Shown: positions 34,055 through 42,810, counted from the first letter of the stretch. The stretch is 50,512 nucleotides of DNA from Spirochaetota bacterium (GCA_003246895.1 QKCL01000014.1:1-50512); one strand, 5' to 3'. A program made the numbers and translations. The notes: generated from the letters alone by a model not told the origin.

Positions 34055-34888
34055 TTATGCCTCTTTTAGTGAAAAGTCAAAAATTTTCACTGTATGTGTC
34101 AGTTCTCCGAGAGAAACATAGTCAATACCGCAGTTTTTAATACTGCGAATTTTTTCGAGGTTCATGTTCCCTGAGGCTTCTGTTTCCGCTCTCCCCCTTA
34201 TCATTTCAACTGCTTCAGCCATTGCTTCCACAGACATATTATCAAGCATGATTATATCCGCCCCGCTTTCAAGAGCCTGCTGGACCTCTTCATGATTCCT
34301 GGTTTCAACTTCTATTCTGAACCTGTTACCCCACATGGCTCTTACCCTGTCAACGGCCCTGCCTATGGAACCGGCTGCATCAATATGATTATCCTTGATC
34401 ATTACCATATCATAGAGCCCCATTCTGTGATTTCTACCACCGCCGCATCGCACAGCATACTTCTGAAGTTCCCTGTAACCGGGAAGAGTCTTTCTTGTAT
34501 CAAGAATTTTCAGTTTCCCCTCCGCTGCCCTGACAAATTCAGCAGTTTTTGTGGCAATACCGCTTAGATGCGAAATAAAGTTAAGAGCGATCCTTTCCGA
34601 TTTCAGAACAGAAATCACCGGTCCATAGACCCTTGCAACAGTATCACCGTATTTTATTTCATCACCGTCTCTGAAATATGTTTCAACAGAAACCTTCTCA
34701 TCAATATGCCTGAATACCCGTGAAAAAACATCCACCCCGCAGAGAACGCCTTCGTCCTTTGAAACAAGAGTGTACCTGTGAAAATCATTATCAGTAAAAA
34801 TTGATTCGGATGTAATATCTCCGGCATCTCCAAGATCTTCAGACACTGCAAGTTCAATAATAATATCCAGATTCCTGATCTCTTCCAT
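34055..34888 (-). CDS. nadC: Nicotinate-nucleotide pyrophosphorylase (quinolinate phosphoribosyltransferase)
   Basis: Converts quinolinate and PRPP to nicotinate mononucleotide. EDLGDAGDITSESIF at the N-terminus, the substrate motif DTRKTLPGYRELQKYAVRCGG, GGRNHRMGLYDMVMIKDNHI, and EVETRNHEEVQQALESGADIIMLDN are all typical. Length 277 is normal. It is first in the nadC-nadA-nadB operon, with 11 bases to nadA. GAG is the only ribosome-site match before the ATG. Confidence 0.96.
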   Translation of the reverse strand: MEEIRNLDIIIELAVSEDLGDAGDITSESIFTDNDFHRYTLVSKDEGVLCGVDVFSRVFRHIDEKVSVETYFRDGDEIKYGDTVARVYGPVISVLKSERIALNFISHLSGIATKTAEFVRAAEGKLKILDTRKTLPGYRELQKYAVRCGGGRNHRMGLYDMVMIKDNHIDAAGSIGRAVDRVRAMWGNRFRIEVETRNHEEVQQALESGADIIMLDNMSVEAMAEAVEMIRGRAETEASGNMNLEKIRSIKNCGIDYVSLGELTHTVKIFDFSLKEA

Positions 34889-35058
34889 AAAAAAACTCTA
34901 TATCTTATTATAAATGATTACCTATTTTCCTCCGCTCCGCCGGTTGAGTCAAGTATTTAGTTAAATATACGAAAACTATTTCACAACTCTTTTTTTGCTT
35001 GAATCTTCCGAGACGCAGCACTAAAATACTTTGCATCCAAAACATTCGTGAGGTTTCA

Positions 35059-35970
35059 ATGAAAAACAACAACTTTCAACTATCCCTTTTATCCAACACA
35101 AAAAACAGCATGGATGTTTTAAAGGATGTTAAAGATATTTTCAAAATCCATTTCGGTGAGGATAACTTTTTCAAGGTGGAACAGGCGTACATGCTCATAG
35201 CCTCCCTCTTTGACGGAAATTTCCCCGGTTACAGAAAATGCAATACAGATTATCATAACCTCAGTCATACAATGGATACATTTCTTGCCACCGCAAGACT
35301 CATGGATGGGTGGATTATAGATCGAAATGAAGCGGACCATATACTGGGGCAGAACCTTCTCATTGCCGCGCTTCTTCATGATACAGGATACATACAGGAA
35401 GAATCCGATACAACAGGAACCGGAGCAAAACACACCAAAATTCATGTCCACAGAAGTATTGAATTCCTCTTCCGCCATGCAGAGAGCTTTCACCTTGACA
35501 GAAACGAAGCAAACAGAGTCGCTTCATACATCGAATTTACCGGGCTCAATTCAAACTTCACTGTAGACCTTCCCGACGAACATTACACTGCCGGAACCAT
35601 TCTCGGCACTGCCGACCTCCTTGGACAGATGTCAGACAGGACATACCTTGAAAAACTTCTTTTTCTTTATTATGAATTTCAGGAAGCAGGTTTCGAAGGT
35701 TATGATACAGAATTCGATATTCTGAAAAAAACTCTGAATTTTTACGAATCGACACTGCAAAGACTCGATTACAGTCTAAAAATGAACTATAAGTATGCCC
35801 GTATACACTTCAGGGAAAGGTACAGTATAGACGAGAATCTCTATCTTACAGCCATCAATAATCAGATGACCTACCTGAGAAAAATAATAGAAGACCAGTC
35901 AAGCAACTTCAGAAAGAAGCTTCACAGATTAAATATAGATGACATTGAAAAAAAATATAACAAAGAATGA
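35059..35970 (+). CDS. HD-domain protein, cyclic-nucleotide phosphodiesterase-like
   Basis: About 303 residues. The ATG at 35059 is chosen because GTGAGG lies just upstream; earlier in-frame codons do not fit. The sequence YHNLSHTMDTFL recalls the YHN-x-x-H opening of class I phosphodiesterases, followed by LLIAALLHDTGYIQ (the HD pair), HTKIHVHRSIEFL and GTADLLGQMSDRTYLEKLLFLYYE. The metal-binding His and Asp residues of an HD hydrolase appear to be present. The class I signature HDxxHxxxxN is not complete, so the substrate is open: a cyclic nucleotide or another phosphoester. It is tail-to-tail with the next gene, with only 5 bases between the stop codons. Confidence 0.78.
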   Translation: MKNNNFQLSLLSNTKNSMDVLKDVKDIFKIHFGEDNFFKVEQAYMLIASLFDGNFPGYRKCNTDYHNLSHTMDTFLATARLMDGWIIDRNEADHILGQNLLIAALLHDTGYIQEESDTTGTGAKHTKIHVHRSIEFLFRHAESFHLDRNEANRVASYIEFTGLNSNFTVDLPDEHYTAGTILGTADLLGQMSDRTYLEKLLFLYYEFQEAGFEGYDTEFDILKKTLNFYESTLQRLDYSLKMNYKYARIHFRERYSIDENLYLTAINNQMTYLRKIIEDQSSNFRKKLHRLNIDDIEKKYNKE

Positions 35971-35975
35971 GGAGA

Positions 35976-36905
35976 TCATGGCTCAAGCATGGAACCGTAA
36001 CCGGAAAAAACGTTTTTCAGCATGGGGTCTGTTATTATTGCGACAACAACCCCTTTCTCCATTTCATCTACAAAAACATGTTCCGCGGAAAAATACTCCA
36101 CAGCCTTCACAGGATTGGGCAGATCCTTTACCATGTTAACAAGAAAAGAGATTCTCTCCATGTCTCTTTTATGAAAGGGAAGGTCTTTTTCATCTCCATA
36201 TCTGCCGCTGATTGACCTGTATTTTTTCAGTATTGATGCAAGTCTGCTGAACTGTGCAATATCATCCCTGAACTTTCCCAGAAAATCAGGGGGCAGCTCC
36301 ACATTTTCCTTTTCATTCTCCACAAGCTGCATTATGTACCTGAAAATATGGTAATTTCTGGAAATAATTGCCTTTAATATTTTTTCCGGAAGACGTATGA
36401 AGCTGTTTACGAACTTAACCCGATCCTCAATGTTATTGAAATACCTTTCAAGAAGCTCAACATCAAATTTTGACAGGATAAAGAAAAGAAGCAGTTTGTC
36501 ATTGAAAATGAATCTTGAATATAAAACAAGGTCAAGGAGCCTGTCATTCCGCAAAAAATAGAGTATTTCATCGATTACACGTTCAGTTGAATGATCATGA
36601 AGAGTGCAGTAACCATAGGTGAATATGATAAACTTTTCAAGATATTCCACTGAAAAAGAATCGGAGTTCATATACTCCTGAATATGCTTCATATCCCTGA
36701 AAAGCATTAAAAAATAAAGAAACTGCTGCGCGGCATCATAATCGCCTGACTCAAAAATTTTATCAATGAGTTCAATAAACTCCGGCAGAGACAGATTATC
36801 AAAGAGAGGCCTTATTCTTCCAATTTCAGGAAAGGCAGTGTCACTCATTATTGCTTCAATGTAGAAAAGCTGATACCTGTCAATTTTATTGTTTACGCTG
36901 TTCAT
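35976..36905 (-). CDS. Uncharacterised helical cytoplasmic protein
   Basis: 309 residues, not recognised. It has no signal peptide or membrane helix. It is predicted to be nearly all alpha-helical with frequent Phe, Tyr and Leu (DAAQQFLYFLMLFRDMKHIQEYM, LLDLVLYSRFIFNDKLLLFFILSKFDVELLERYF), a pattern of an irregular helical-repeat solenoid. The C-terminus contains KDLPNPVKAVEYFSAEHVFV. Such proteins often act as scaffolds. The ribosome site is weak. It is convergent with the HD gene and divergent from the Rnk-like gene. Confidence 0.6.
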   Translation of the reverse strand: MNSVNNKIDRYQLFYIEAIMSDTAFPEIGRIRPLFDNLSLPEFIELIDKIFESGDYDAAQQFLYFLMLFRDMKHIQEYMNSDSFSVEYLEKFIIFTYGYCTLHDHSTERVIDEILYFLRNDRLLDLVLYSRFIFNDKLLLFFILSKFDVELLERYFNNIEDRVKFVNSFIRLPEKILKAIISRNYHIFRYIMQLVENEKENVELPPDFLGKFRDDIAQFSRLASILKKYRSISGRYGDEKDLPFHKRDMERISFLVNMVKDLPNPVKAVEYFSAEHVFVDEMEKGVVVAIITDPMLKNVFSGYGSMLEP

Positions 36906-37007
36906 TAATGGCCTGCGACAGAAAGGATTATATATTGCCTACACAACAATACAATAAATGTCAACAAATTGAACGAGTAACATTGATAAAATTCAATTTT
37001 TTTATTC

Positions 37008-37034
37008 TTGACATGGATATTTTTTATGTATAAA
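37008..37034 (+). promoter_or_regulatory. Candidate promoter for the Rnk-like gene
   Basis: TTGACA (37008-37013) and TATAAA (37029-37034) with a 15-base spacer; a shifted TAAAAA gives 17 bases. It is followed by a 60-base AT-rich leader. Confidence 0.45.
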
Positions 37035-37095
37035 AATATTTTATATTACAGTTTTACTAGCATATTACTTAAAATTCCAGTAGAAGGGATGTTCT

Positions 37096-37494
37096 ATGTT
37101 TCGTAAAAAAAATATCATAAACAGATACAACTATGAGCGTATTTTTGAAAATATAAAATCCGCAGGTTCTGAATTTCATTCAAATACTATAAACAAGCTT
37201 CTCAACAAATTTAAGAACTCCAGAATAACCGCTCCCGACAAGGTTAATCCCAATGTAATAACCATAAATACCCGCTTCAGGCTGAGAAATCTGGGCAACG
37301 GATTAAAAATGGAACGCACTCTTGTTCTTAACCATGAAAAAAAGGGAGATGACTGCATTTCTGTGTTTGAGGAACAGGGAGCGGAAATACTCTCATGTGA
37401 GGTTGGAGATGTGATTTATTTAGACAGCAACGGAGGATATTTTCAGATAGAAAACATCCTTTACCAGCCCGAGGCAGAAGGTGTATTTCAATAA
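37096..37494 (+). CDS. Rnk/GreA-C-terminal-like protein
   Basis: 132 residues. The C-terminal part, LNHEKKGDDCISVFEEQGAEILSCEVGDVIYLDSNGG and YQPEAEGVF, matches the GreA/GreB C-terminal fold as found in Rnk (regulator of nucleoside diphosphate kinase). The N-terminal helical region is basic (YNYERIFENIKSA) but lacks the long coiled coil with two acidic residues of true Gre factors. It may therefore bind RNA polymerase near the secondary channel without cleaving RNA (inference). AGAAGGG precedes the ATG. It is convergent with the phosphatase gene. Confidence 0.7.
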   Translation: MFRKKNIINRYNYERIFENIKSAGSEFHSNTINKLLNKFKNSRITAPDKVNPNVITINTRFRLRNLGNGLKMERTLVLNHEKKGDDCISVFEEQGAEILSCEVGDVIYLDSNGGYFQIENILYQPEAEGVFQ

Positions 37495-37508
37495 CCCTTA
37501 ATCTGCAT

Positions 37509-38729
37509 CTATTTAATTTCCATGACTATTACAGTCATGTCATCCTGTTGCGGCATGACACCTCTGTAATCAGAAACCTCCGCGAAAATCTCATCCTTTA
37601 TTCTTTTGACACCCAGATCCCTGTATCTTCCCACAAGCTCACCGATTCTCTTTTCTCCATACTTTGACCCGTCTGATATTATCTGTTCAGGGATACCGTC
37701 AGTAAGCATAACAACAATATCTCCGGATCTGGCAGTAAATTTCATCCCGCAGTATTTTGCATCTGATGTTATTCCCAGTGGAATATTGTCTTCACAGGTA
37801 TTTAATCTGTGAAATTTTCCGTCACGGTAGACAAATATAAAGGAATGCCCTGTATCATAGAGAATAACCTCTTTAGTTGATACGTTGACACTGGCAAAAA
37901 CACCGGTTATAAATATCTCCGTGCCGAAGTTACTGCTGAAATAATCATTAAGCATCTTTACGTAGCGCTTAACACCGCCCCTCTTAAAGTCATAGACATA
38001 TGCCATACCTCCGATTAACGAGGGTATTATGGAAGCAGCAATCCCCTTCCCGATTGCATCACAGAGAGCTATAATTATATTTTCATCATCAATTTTCTTG
38101 AAATCATAAAAATCACCCCCAATTCCCTTGGCCATCTTTGTGGCGCCCACAATTTCAACAGGTGGATGACTTTCCAGTTTCTCCTCTTTCACTATACTGC
38201 TCTGAAGAGACCGGGCCATTTCAATATCACGCTGAGTTACTTCCGACATGAAAAGCAGTATATCCTTTGAAGAAAAAATGCCCGCAAATTTATTATCCTC
38301 TCTTACAAGTGTAAAATAACTCATGGTGGGACTGGACATTAAGGAAGAGATCTCATCGACAATAATAAAAGAGTCTGTAAGATAATTAAAAGTGACCGCC
38401 GGCTTCATGACTGAAACTACGGTACGCCTCTGATAGGCCTCACGGGCATTCTGGTCCCCAAGAAGATTAAAAAGCTCCCGCCTGATTATAATGCCCTGAA
38501 CACTATGATCTTCGTTCAAAACGGCAATTGCATAGATATTGTCATTTTTTACAAGAGCATCAGCCAGATTGCCCACTGTTTCATTTTTATAAACGAACCA
38601 GTTAAAATTGGCAACCCTGCCTATGGAAGTTCCGCCTATTCTTTCGGATTTATAGAGACCTATAAATTCATTTTCATTCTTCGTATAGGCTGCGGAAACT
38701 AAATTTTCTTCAGTAACTCGTGAATTCAT
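37509..38729 (-). CDS. CBS-domain SpoIIE/RsbU-type protein phosphatase
   Basis: 406 residues. The N-terminal 165 residues form a pair of CBS domains (VGNLADALVKNDNIYAIAVLNEDHSVQGII, and the VSVMKPAV start of the second), which usually bind adenine nucleotides. A short helix (RDIEMARSLQSSIV) leads to a PP2C/SpoIIE serine phosphatase: GGDFYDF, ALCDAIGKGIAASI and TDGIPEQ supply the metal-binding Asp residues, and PQQDDMTVIVM the last one. Such enzymes dephosphorylate anti-sigma antagonist (STAS) proteins; no STAS or anti-sigma kinase gene is linked. GGGAGGG lies before the ATG. It is divergent from malic enzyme. Confidence 0.9.
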   Translation of the reverse strand: MNSRVTEENLVSAAYTKNENEFIGLYKSERIGGTSIGRVANFNWFVYKNETVGNLADALVKNDNIYAIAVLNEDHSVQGIIIRRELFNLLGDQNAREAYQRRTVVSVMKPAVTFNYLTDSFIIVDEISSLMSSPTMSYFTLVREDNKFAGIFSSKDILLFMSEVTQRDIEMARSLQSSIVKEEKLESHPPVEIVGATKMAKGIGGDFYDFKKIDDENIIIALCDAIGKGIAASIIPSLIGGMAYVYDFKRGGVKRYVKMLNDYFSSNFGTEIFITGVFASVNVSTKEVILYDTGHSFIFVYRDGKFHRLNTCEDNIPLGITSDAKYCGMKFTARSGDIVVMLTDGIPEQIISDGSKYGEKRIGELVGRYRDLGVKRIKDEIFAEVSDYRGVMPQQDDMTVIVMEIK

Positions 38730-38778
38730 TGCGCCCTCCCTTTACAAAATCCGGACAAGAACCTGACGTTTTTTTAAA

Positions 38779-38791
38779 ACTGTTCAACAGT
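38779..38791. promoter_or_regulatory. Perfect short dyad upstream of malic enzyme
   Basis: ACTGTT-C-AACAGT lies in the 203-base gap between the divergent phosphatase and malic enzyme genes. A second inverted repeat, ATTTTG-5-CAAAAT, is at 38829-38845. Either may be an operator, but neither is tied to a clear promoter. Confidence 0.3.
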
Positions 38792-38932
38792 AAACACTAT
38801 TATGGTTAGCAAGTCAAGGTTTTTTACAATTTTGTTATGCAAAATCTTCTACATGACTATGGAAAAAATTTTTTCTATTGTAAAATAAAAAGAAACGGCT
38901 AAACTGTCTTCAACAATTCACAGGAGGAAGAA

Positions 38933-40111
38933 ATGACTGTATTTGACAAATCTATCGAGCTTCACAGGAAACACAGAGGGAAAATAGCCATCACCGGAAA
39001 GACCCCCCTGGCCAACCAGGAGGATCTGAGCCTCATATACACACCGGGTGTAGCAGAACCATGCAGAAGAATAGCAGAAAATGAAGATGATGTTTACCTC
39101 TATACATCAAAGGGATCAATGATAGCGGTCATTTCTGACGGGTCAGCCGTACTTGGACTGGGAGATATTGGACCTAAGGCTGCAATACCTGTAATGGAGG
39201 GCAAGGCTGTACTTTTCAAGACCCTCGGCAACATAGATGCGATTCCCATATGCCTCGACACCCAGGACACCGAGGAACTGATAAAAACAATAAAGTATCT
39301 GGCACCGTCTTTCGGAGGGATAAACCTGGAAGACATCGCAGCACCAAGATGTTTTGAGATTGAAGCAAGATTGAAAAAAGAACTGGACATCCCTGTTTTC
39401 CATGACGACCAGCACGGTACAGCAGTATGCGTGGTGGGAGGACTCATCAATGCTCACAAGGTAGTCAGCAAGGACATGGCGGAGAGTTCAATTGTCATAA
39501 ACGGTGCAGGAGCTGCAGGTATTGCCATTGCCAGACTTCTCCTTGCCTACGGAGCAAGACACATTACAATGGTAGATATAAAGGGAATAGTTAACAGAGA
39601 CAACCCTGAAACAATGCTCAACAAGGGCCATGAAGATATAGCAAAAGACACAAACCACGGAAAGAAGAACGGAAATCTTGCAGATGCGATGAAGGGCGCT
39701 GATGTTTTCATCGGTGTTTCAAGACCCGGCCTTGTTACGAAGGAGATGGTTGCTTCAATGAACGAAAAGGCAATCGTTCTTGCAATGGCAAACCCCACAC
39801 CTGAAATTTTTCCTGATGAAGCAATTGAAGGAGGAGCAGCAGTTGTCGGAACAGGACGCCCGGACTTCCCCAACATGATAAACAATATATCCGCATTCCC
39901 CGGAATTCTCAGAGGAGCACTTGAAGTACGCGCATCTGACATCAATTCCGAAATGAACCTTGCCGCGTCAATTGCACTTGCAAACGCAGTGCCGGCAGAC
40001 AAGCTATCGGCGACAAACATTTTCCCTGAACCGCTGGACATGACAGTACCTGACATTGTTGCAAAGGCCGTGTCTGACGCGGCAAGAAAAACCGGAGTCG
40101 CACGGATATAA
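38933..40111 (+). CDS. Malic enzyme (malate dehydrogenase, decarboxylating)
   Basis: Converts malate to pyruvate and CO2 with NAD(P)+. 392 residues, the short bacterial form without a C-terminal phosphotransacetylase-like domain. It has YTPGVAEPC at residues 36-44, GLGDIGPKAAIPVMEGKAVLFK with the catalytic Lys, HDDQHGTAV for metal binding, INGAGAAGIAIARLL as nucleotide fold and FPGILRGAL near the end. A very strong ribosome site (AGGAGGAAGAA) precedes the ATG. Two Asp (VDIKG) after the glycine loop hint at NAD rather than NADP, but this is not decisive. It is followed 15 bases later by a LUD protein. Confidence 0.95.
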   Translation: MTVFDKSIELHRKHRGKIAITGKTPLANQEDLSLIYTPGVAEPCRRIAENEDDVYLYTSKGSMIAVISDGSAVLGLGDIGPKAAIPVMEGKAVLFKTLGNIDAIPICLDTQDTEELIKTIKYLAPSFGGINLEDIAAPRCFEIEARLKKELDIPVFHDDQHGTAVCVVGGLINAHKVVSKDMAESSIVINGAGAAGIAIARLLLAYGARHITMVDIKGIVNRDNPETMLNKGHEDIAKDTNHGKKNGNLADAMKGADVFIGVSRPGLVTKEMVASMNEKAIVLAMANPTPEIFPDEAIEGGAAVVGTGRPDFPNMINNISAFPGILRGALEVRASDINSEMNLAASIALANAVPADKLSATNIFPEPLDMTVPDIVAKAVSDAARKTGVARI

Positions 40112-40126
40112 ACAGGGTGGGATGAA

Positions 40127-40777
40127 ATGAAATACAGTGAAGAGATACATAAATGGCACGGTCAGACTCAGTGTGAATTTCTGGCTGAAAAGCTGAAAAA
40201 ACGCGGTTTTGATGCAGAAATATGCAGCGACCCCGAGGCTTTCAGAAAATACATGACAACTGTTATTAAACAGAATGAGACAGTGGGTCTTGGAGGATCA
40301 GTTTCAATACGCGAGCTTGAACTAGACAAGGCGCTTGTTGAGAACGGCAATGAGGTCCTTGACCACTGGAACAGTTCTCTTTCAATGGAGGAGAAAAACG
40401 CAGTACGTGACCGTCAGCTTTCTGCGGACGTATTCATTACAGGCATAAACGCTATTACAAGGGAGGGGCAGATAGTTAATATCGACGGTGTCGGAAACCG
40501 CCTTGCCGCCCTGACCTTCGGCCCGAAACGGGTCTTTGCAATAGCCGGGATCAACAAGATCGCAGGCTCCCTTGATGATGCCATGTGGAGAATAAAAAAT
40601 ATTGCAGCCCCGAAAAATGCAAAAAGACTCAACCTCTCCACTCCATGTGCAAAAACCGGCTTCTGCCATCAATGCGGTGCCGAGACATCAATATGCAGAA
40701 TAATTAATATTCTTGAATACAAACCGAGGCAGACAGAATACACAATTGTACTCCTCCCCTTTGAAGTGGGATATTAA
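40127..40777 (+). CDS. LUD-domain protein with a C-terminal four-Cys motif (copy 1)
   Basis: 216 residues of the LUD (formerly DUF162) family, related to LutC and YkgG proteins used in lactate oxidation. The core shows SADVFITGINAITREGQIVNIDGVGNRLAALTFGPKRVFAIAG and the helix KNIAAPKNAKRL. The tail has Cys174-x5-Cys180-x2-Cys183-x6-Cys190, which could bind an iron-sulfur cluster or zinc. Many short LUD proteins carry a similar tail, from general memory. A ribosome site (GGGTGGGA) is present. It is co-transcribed with malic enzyme. A paralogue lies at 42112. Confidence 0.85.
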   Translation: MKYSEEIHKWHGQTQCEFLAEKLKKRGFDAEICSDPEAFRKYMTTVIKQNETVGLGGSVSIRELELDKALVENGNEVLDHWNSSLSMEEKNAVRDRQLSADVFITGINAITREGQIVNIDGVGNRLAALTFGPKRVFAIAGINKIAGSLDDAMWRIKNIAAPKNAKRLNLSTPCAKTGFCHQCGAETSICRIINILEYKPRQTEYTIVLLPFEVGY

Positions 40778-40791
40778 TTTTGCCTTTTCCG

Positions 40792-40829
40792 TTTTCTCTC
40801 CCTATTATGTTTAAAAAAGGGGGAGAAAA
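40792..40829 (+). promoter_or_regulatory. Hairpin sequestering the ribosome site of the PilZ gene
   Basis: TTTTCTCTCCC (40792-40802) can pair over 11 consecutive bases with GGGGGAGAAAA (40819-40829), one pair being G-U, around a 16-base A/T loop. The 3' arm contains the whole Shine-Dalgarno sequence and the A of the ATG. Folding should block initiation; melting, a protein or a small RNA could open it. Confidence 0.55.
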
Positions 40830-41143
40830 TGGAAAAAAGAACCGACATGAGAGCCGTTTTCAGAACTACTGCAAAAATTACTACAGATAAAAAAGATATT
40901 ATCTGTGAAGTTGAGGATCTATCTCTACATGGAGTATATGTCCGGACTGATGAACACATTGAATCCGGGAAAAACATGATGATTGAAATCCTCCTTAGCG
41001 GGACGTCAAGCGAGGTAAAGCTGAGTGTCTCCGGTGAGGTTGTAAGAAAGGAACCTCACGGGTTTGCAATCGAGTTCAGGGAGATTGAACTGGACAGTTA
41101 CAGTATACTGAAAAATATTGTTAACTATTCTCCTAAAAAATAA
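40829..41143 (+). CDS. PilZ-domain protein
   Basis: 104 residues. PilZ domains bind c-di-GMP through an RxxxR motif and a (D/N)xSxxG motif. Here EKRTDMRAVF provides Arg4 and Arg8 in RTDMR, and EDLSLHGVYV provides DLSLHG. The remaining strands (VKLSVSGEVVRKEPHGFAIEFREI) are typical. It is a stand-alone receptor, about 50 bases after the LUD gene and just before the carrier gene. Its start codon lies in a hairpin. It could link c-di-GMP from the GGDEF protein to an unknown target. Confidence 0.85.
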   Translation: MEKRTDMRAVFRTTAKITTDKKDIICEVEDLSLHGVYVRTDEHIESGKNMMIEILLSGTSSEVKLSVSGEVVRKEPHGFAIEFREIELDSYSILKNIVNYSPKK

Positions 41144-41196
41144 AATCTTTATTATTACTTTACAGATACGCAGTCTCATAGGTACAGAGTTATGAG

Positions 41197-42102
41197 ATGA
41201 CAACAGTACTTTTAAAAATCACACCGGTAATTCTGCTTTTTTTCACAGGGATTCTTTTCAGAAAAACCGGCATAACAGACAGAAAGGGTGCAGAGACACT
41301 GATGAAACTTGTCTTTCACCTTGCCTTTCCTGCACTTATTCTAAATTCAGTAACATCCATAAACCTGAACGGGAAACTCCTTGCTCTTCCCCTTATCTCA
41401 ATGTTCACAATATTTCTGACTTTCGCTATAGCCTTCCCCGTTGGCAGAAGTCTGAAGCTTGAAAGAAAGACACTGGGTGTCTTTCTGGCCGGAACAATGA
41501 TAATGAACAACGGATTCATCCTGCCATTCATAATTGCATCATACGGCCATGAGGGGCTTGCCAGACTCTCGATGCTTGACTTCGGCAATGCAATTACAGT
41601 ATTTACATTCGTTTATTTTATCACATGCAGGTACGGTGAAAACAGTATAACGGGAAAATTCATGATCCTGAAACTTGTGAAATCTCCTCCCATATGGGCC
41701 CTGGTCACAGCACTGACACTGAATCTTTCGGGAACCGTACTGCCTGAACCGGTCAGGAACTTCTGCTCCATGGCTGGCACCATGGCAATCCCCATGGTCA
41801 TGATATCCCTGGGGATTCTTTTCAATCTTAAACCGGTAAAGCCTCTGGCAATGGCAATACTCATCCTTATCAGGGTAATCATGGGATTCATCATAGGCTC
41901 GGTCATTGCATATGCGCTGGATTTCAGGGGCATAGACAGGGACATTCTCCTCATTGTTGCCTCGTCTCCTGCGGGATACAACACTCTTGTATTCTCTACT
42001 CTTGAAAAACTCGATACAGAATTTGCCTCAGCCGCAGTGTCATATTCAATAGTTATGGCAATGATTTATGTGCCTGCGCTGATTCTTCTTTTCCACTGGT
42101 GA
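41197..42102 (+). CDS. AEC family transporter, possible malate/organic acid carrier
   Basis: 301 residues with about ten hydrophobic segments. The family (auxin efflux carrier type, including MleP malate permeases) moves small organic anions. Conserved features: VFHLAFPALILNSV, the polar dip NNGFILPFI, SLGILF, and SSPAGYNTLVFS with its Pro and Gly in the second half. The nearby malic enzyme makes malate a reasonable substrate, but this is inference from context. Start at ATG 41197; an ATG five bases earlier stops at once. It is tail-to-tail with LUD copy 2, with 9 bases between. Confidence 0.85.
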   Translation: MTTVLLKITPVILLFFTGILFRKTGITDRKGAETLMKLVFHLAFPALILNSVTSINLNGKLLALPLISMFTIFLTFAIAFPVGRSLKLERKTLGVFLAGTMIMNNGFILPFIIASYGHEGLARLSMLDFGNAITVFTFVYFITCRYGENSITGKFMILKLVKSPPIWALVTALTLNLSGTVLPEPVRNFCSMAGTMAIPMVMISLGILFNLKPVKPLAMAILILIRVIMGFIIGSVIAYALDFRGIDRDILLIVASSPAGYNTLVFSTLEKLDTEFASAAVSYSIVMAMIYVPALILLFHW

Positions 42103-42111
42103 CAGTTCAGG

Positions 42112-42738
42112 CTAAAGCCCCAGATCATCATCAATGAGTATCACTGTTATCCTCCCGGGTGGGTATGATTTTTCAGTAATGGACCAGCTGTTGCAGATTC
42201 TCTTTGGAGATGAACAGTCCATGCATCTGCCGGTTTTCACGCATGGCGTTTTAAAATCCGAATGCCTTGCCGCATTTTTTGGAGCGGCTGTTTCCCTGAC
42301 CCTTTTAAAGGCCGAGTCAAGTGAATCAACAATCTTGTTTCTGCCCACAGTGATGATGACCTTTCTGGGGCCGAAAATTATCCCGCCGATACGGTTGCCG
42401 ATCATGTCAAGATTAATGAGCTTTCCGTCAAGGGTGACTGCATTGGTACCGGTCATGAAAAGATCACAGGTCAGGGCTTCCTTTCTTCTTTTAATCTGAA
42501 TCCGGTGCTCTTCATGACGGTTAAAGGTATCAATGAACCTGAAGTCAGATGTACTTTTGCAGAACTCCAATATCCCCGTTGCCCTGAGCGTTTCGGAATC
42601 TCCGTATGAAACAGTTCCGGGGCTGCTTTCCAGAAATATTTCCCTGATGATTTCACCTGCACCCTCTGCATTTTCCGCAATAAAACACCTGAAATTGTTT
42701 TTTTCAAGTGATGCCCTGCATTGACTGAGTTTATCCAT
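42112..42738 (-). CDS. LUD-domain protein with a C-terminal four-Cys motif (copy 2)
   Basis: 208 residues; a paralogue of the protein at 40127 with the same tail spacing (Cys166-x5-Cys172-x2-Cys175-x6-Cys182) and the shared core CDLFMTGTNAVTLDGKLINLDMIGNRIGGIIFGPRKV. Similarity is best in the second half; the N-terminal part differs (SLEKNNFRCFIAENAEGAG). AAGGAAGCGG precedes the start. It is on the opposite strand from copy 1, so not a simple tandem duplication. Role in lactate or redox metabolism is inferred from the family only. Confidence 0.85.
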   Translation of the reverse strand: MDKLSQCRASLEKNNFRCFIAENAEGAGEIIREIFLESSPGTVSYGDSETLRATGILEFCKSTSDFRFIDTFNRHEEHRIQIKRRKEALTCDLFMTGTNAVTLDGKLINLDMIGNRIGGIIFGPRKVIITVGRNKIVDSLDSAFKRVRETAAPKNAARHSDFKTPCVKTGRCMDCSSPKRICNSWSITEKSYPPGRITVILIDDDLGL

Positions 42739-42781
42739 ATCCGCTTCCTTTTCATGATTTTTATACAGATATTAAAACTTG

Positions 42782-42810
42782 TTGATTTATTCAGAATTAC
42801 TGATTAACAT
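42782..42810 (+). promoter_or_regulatory. Candidate promoter for the barrel-like gene at 42836
   Basis: TTGATT (42782-42787), 17 bases, then TAACAT (42805-42810), each 4 of 6. The predicted leader of about 20 bases carries the AGAGAGGG ribosome site. Confidence 0.38.
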
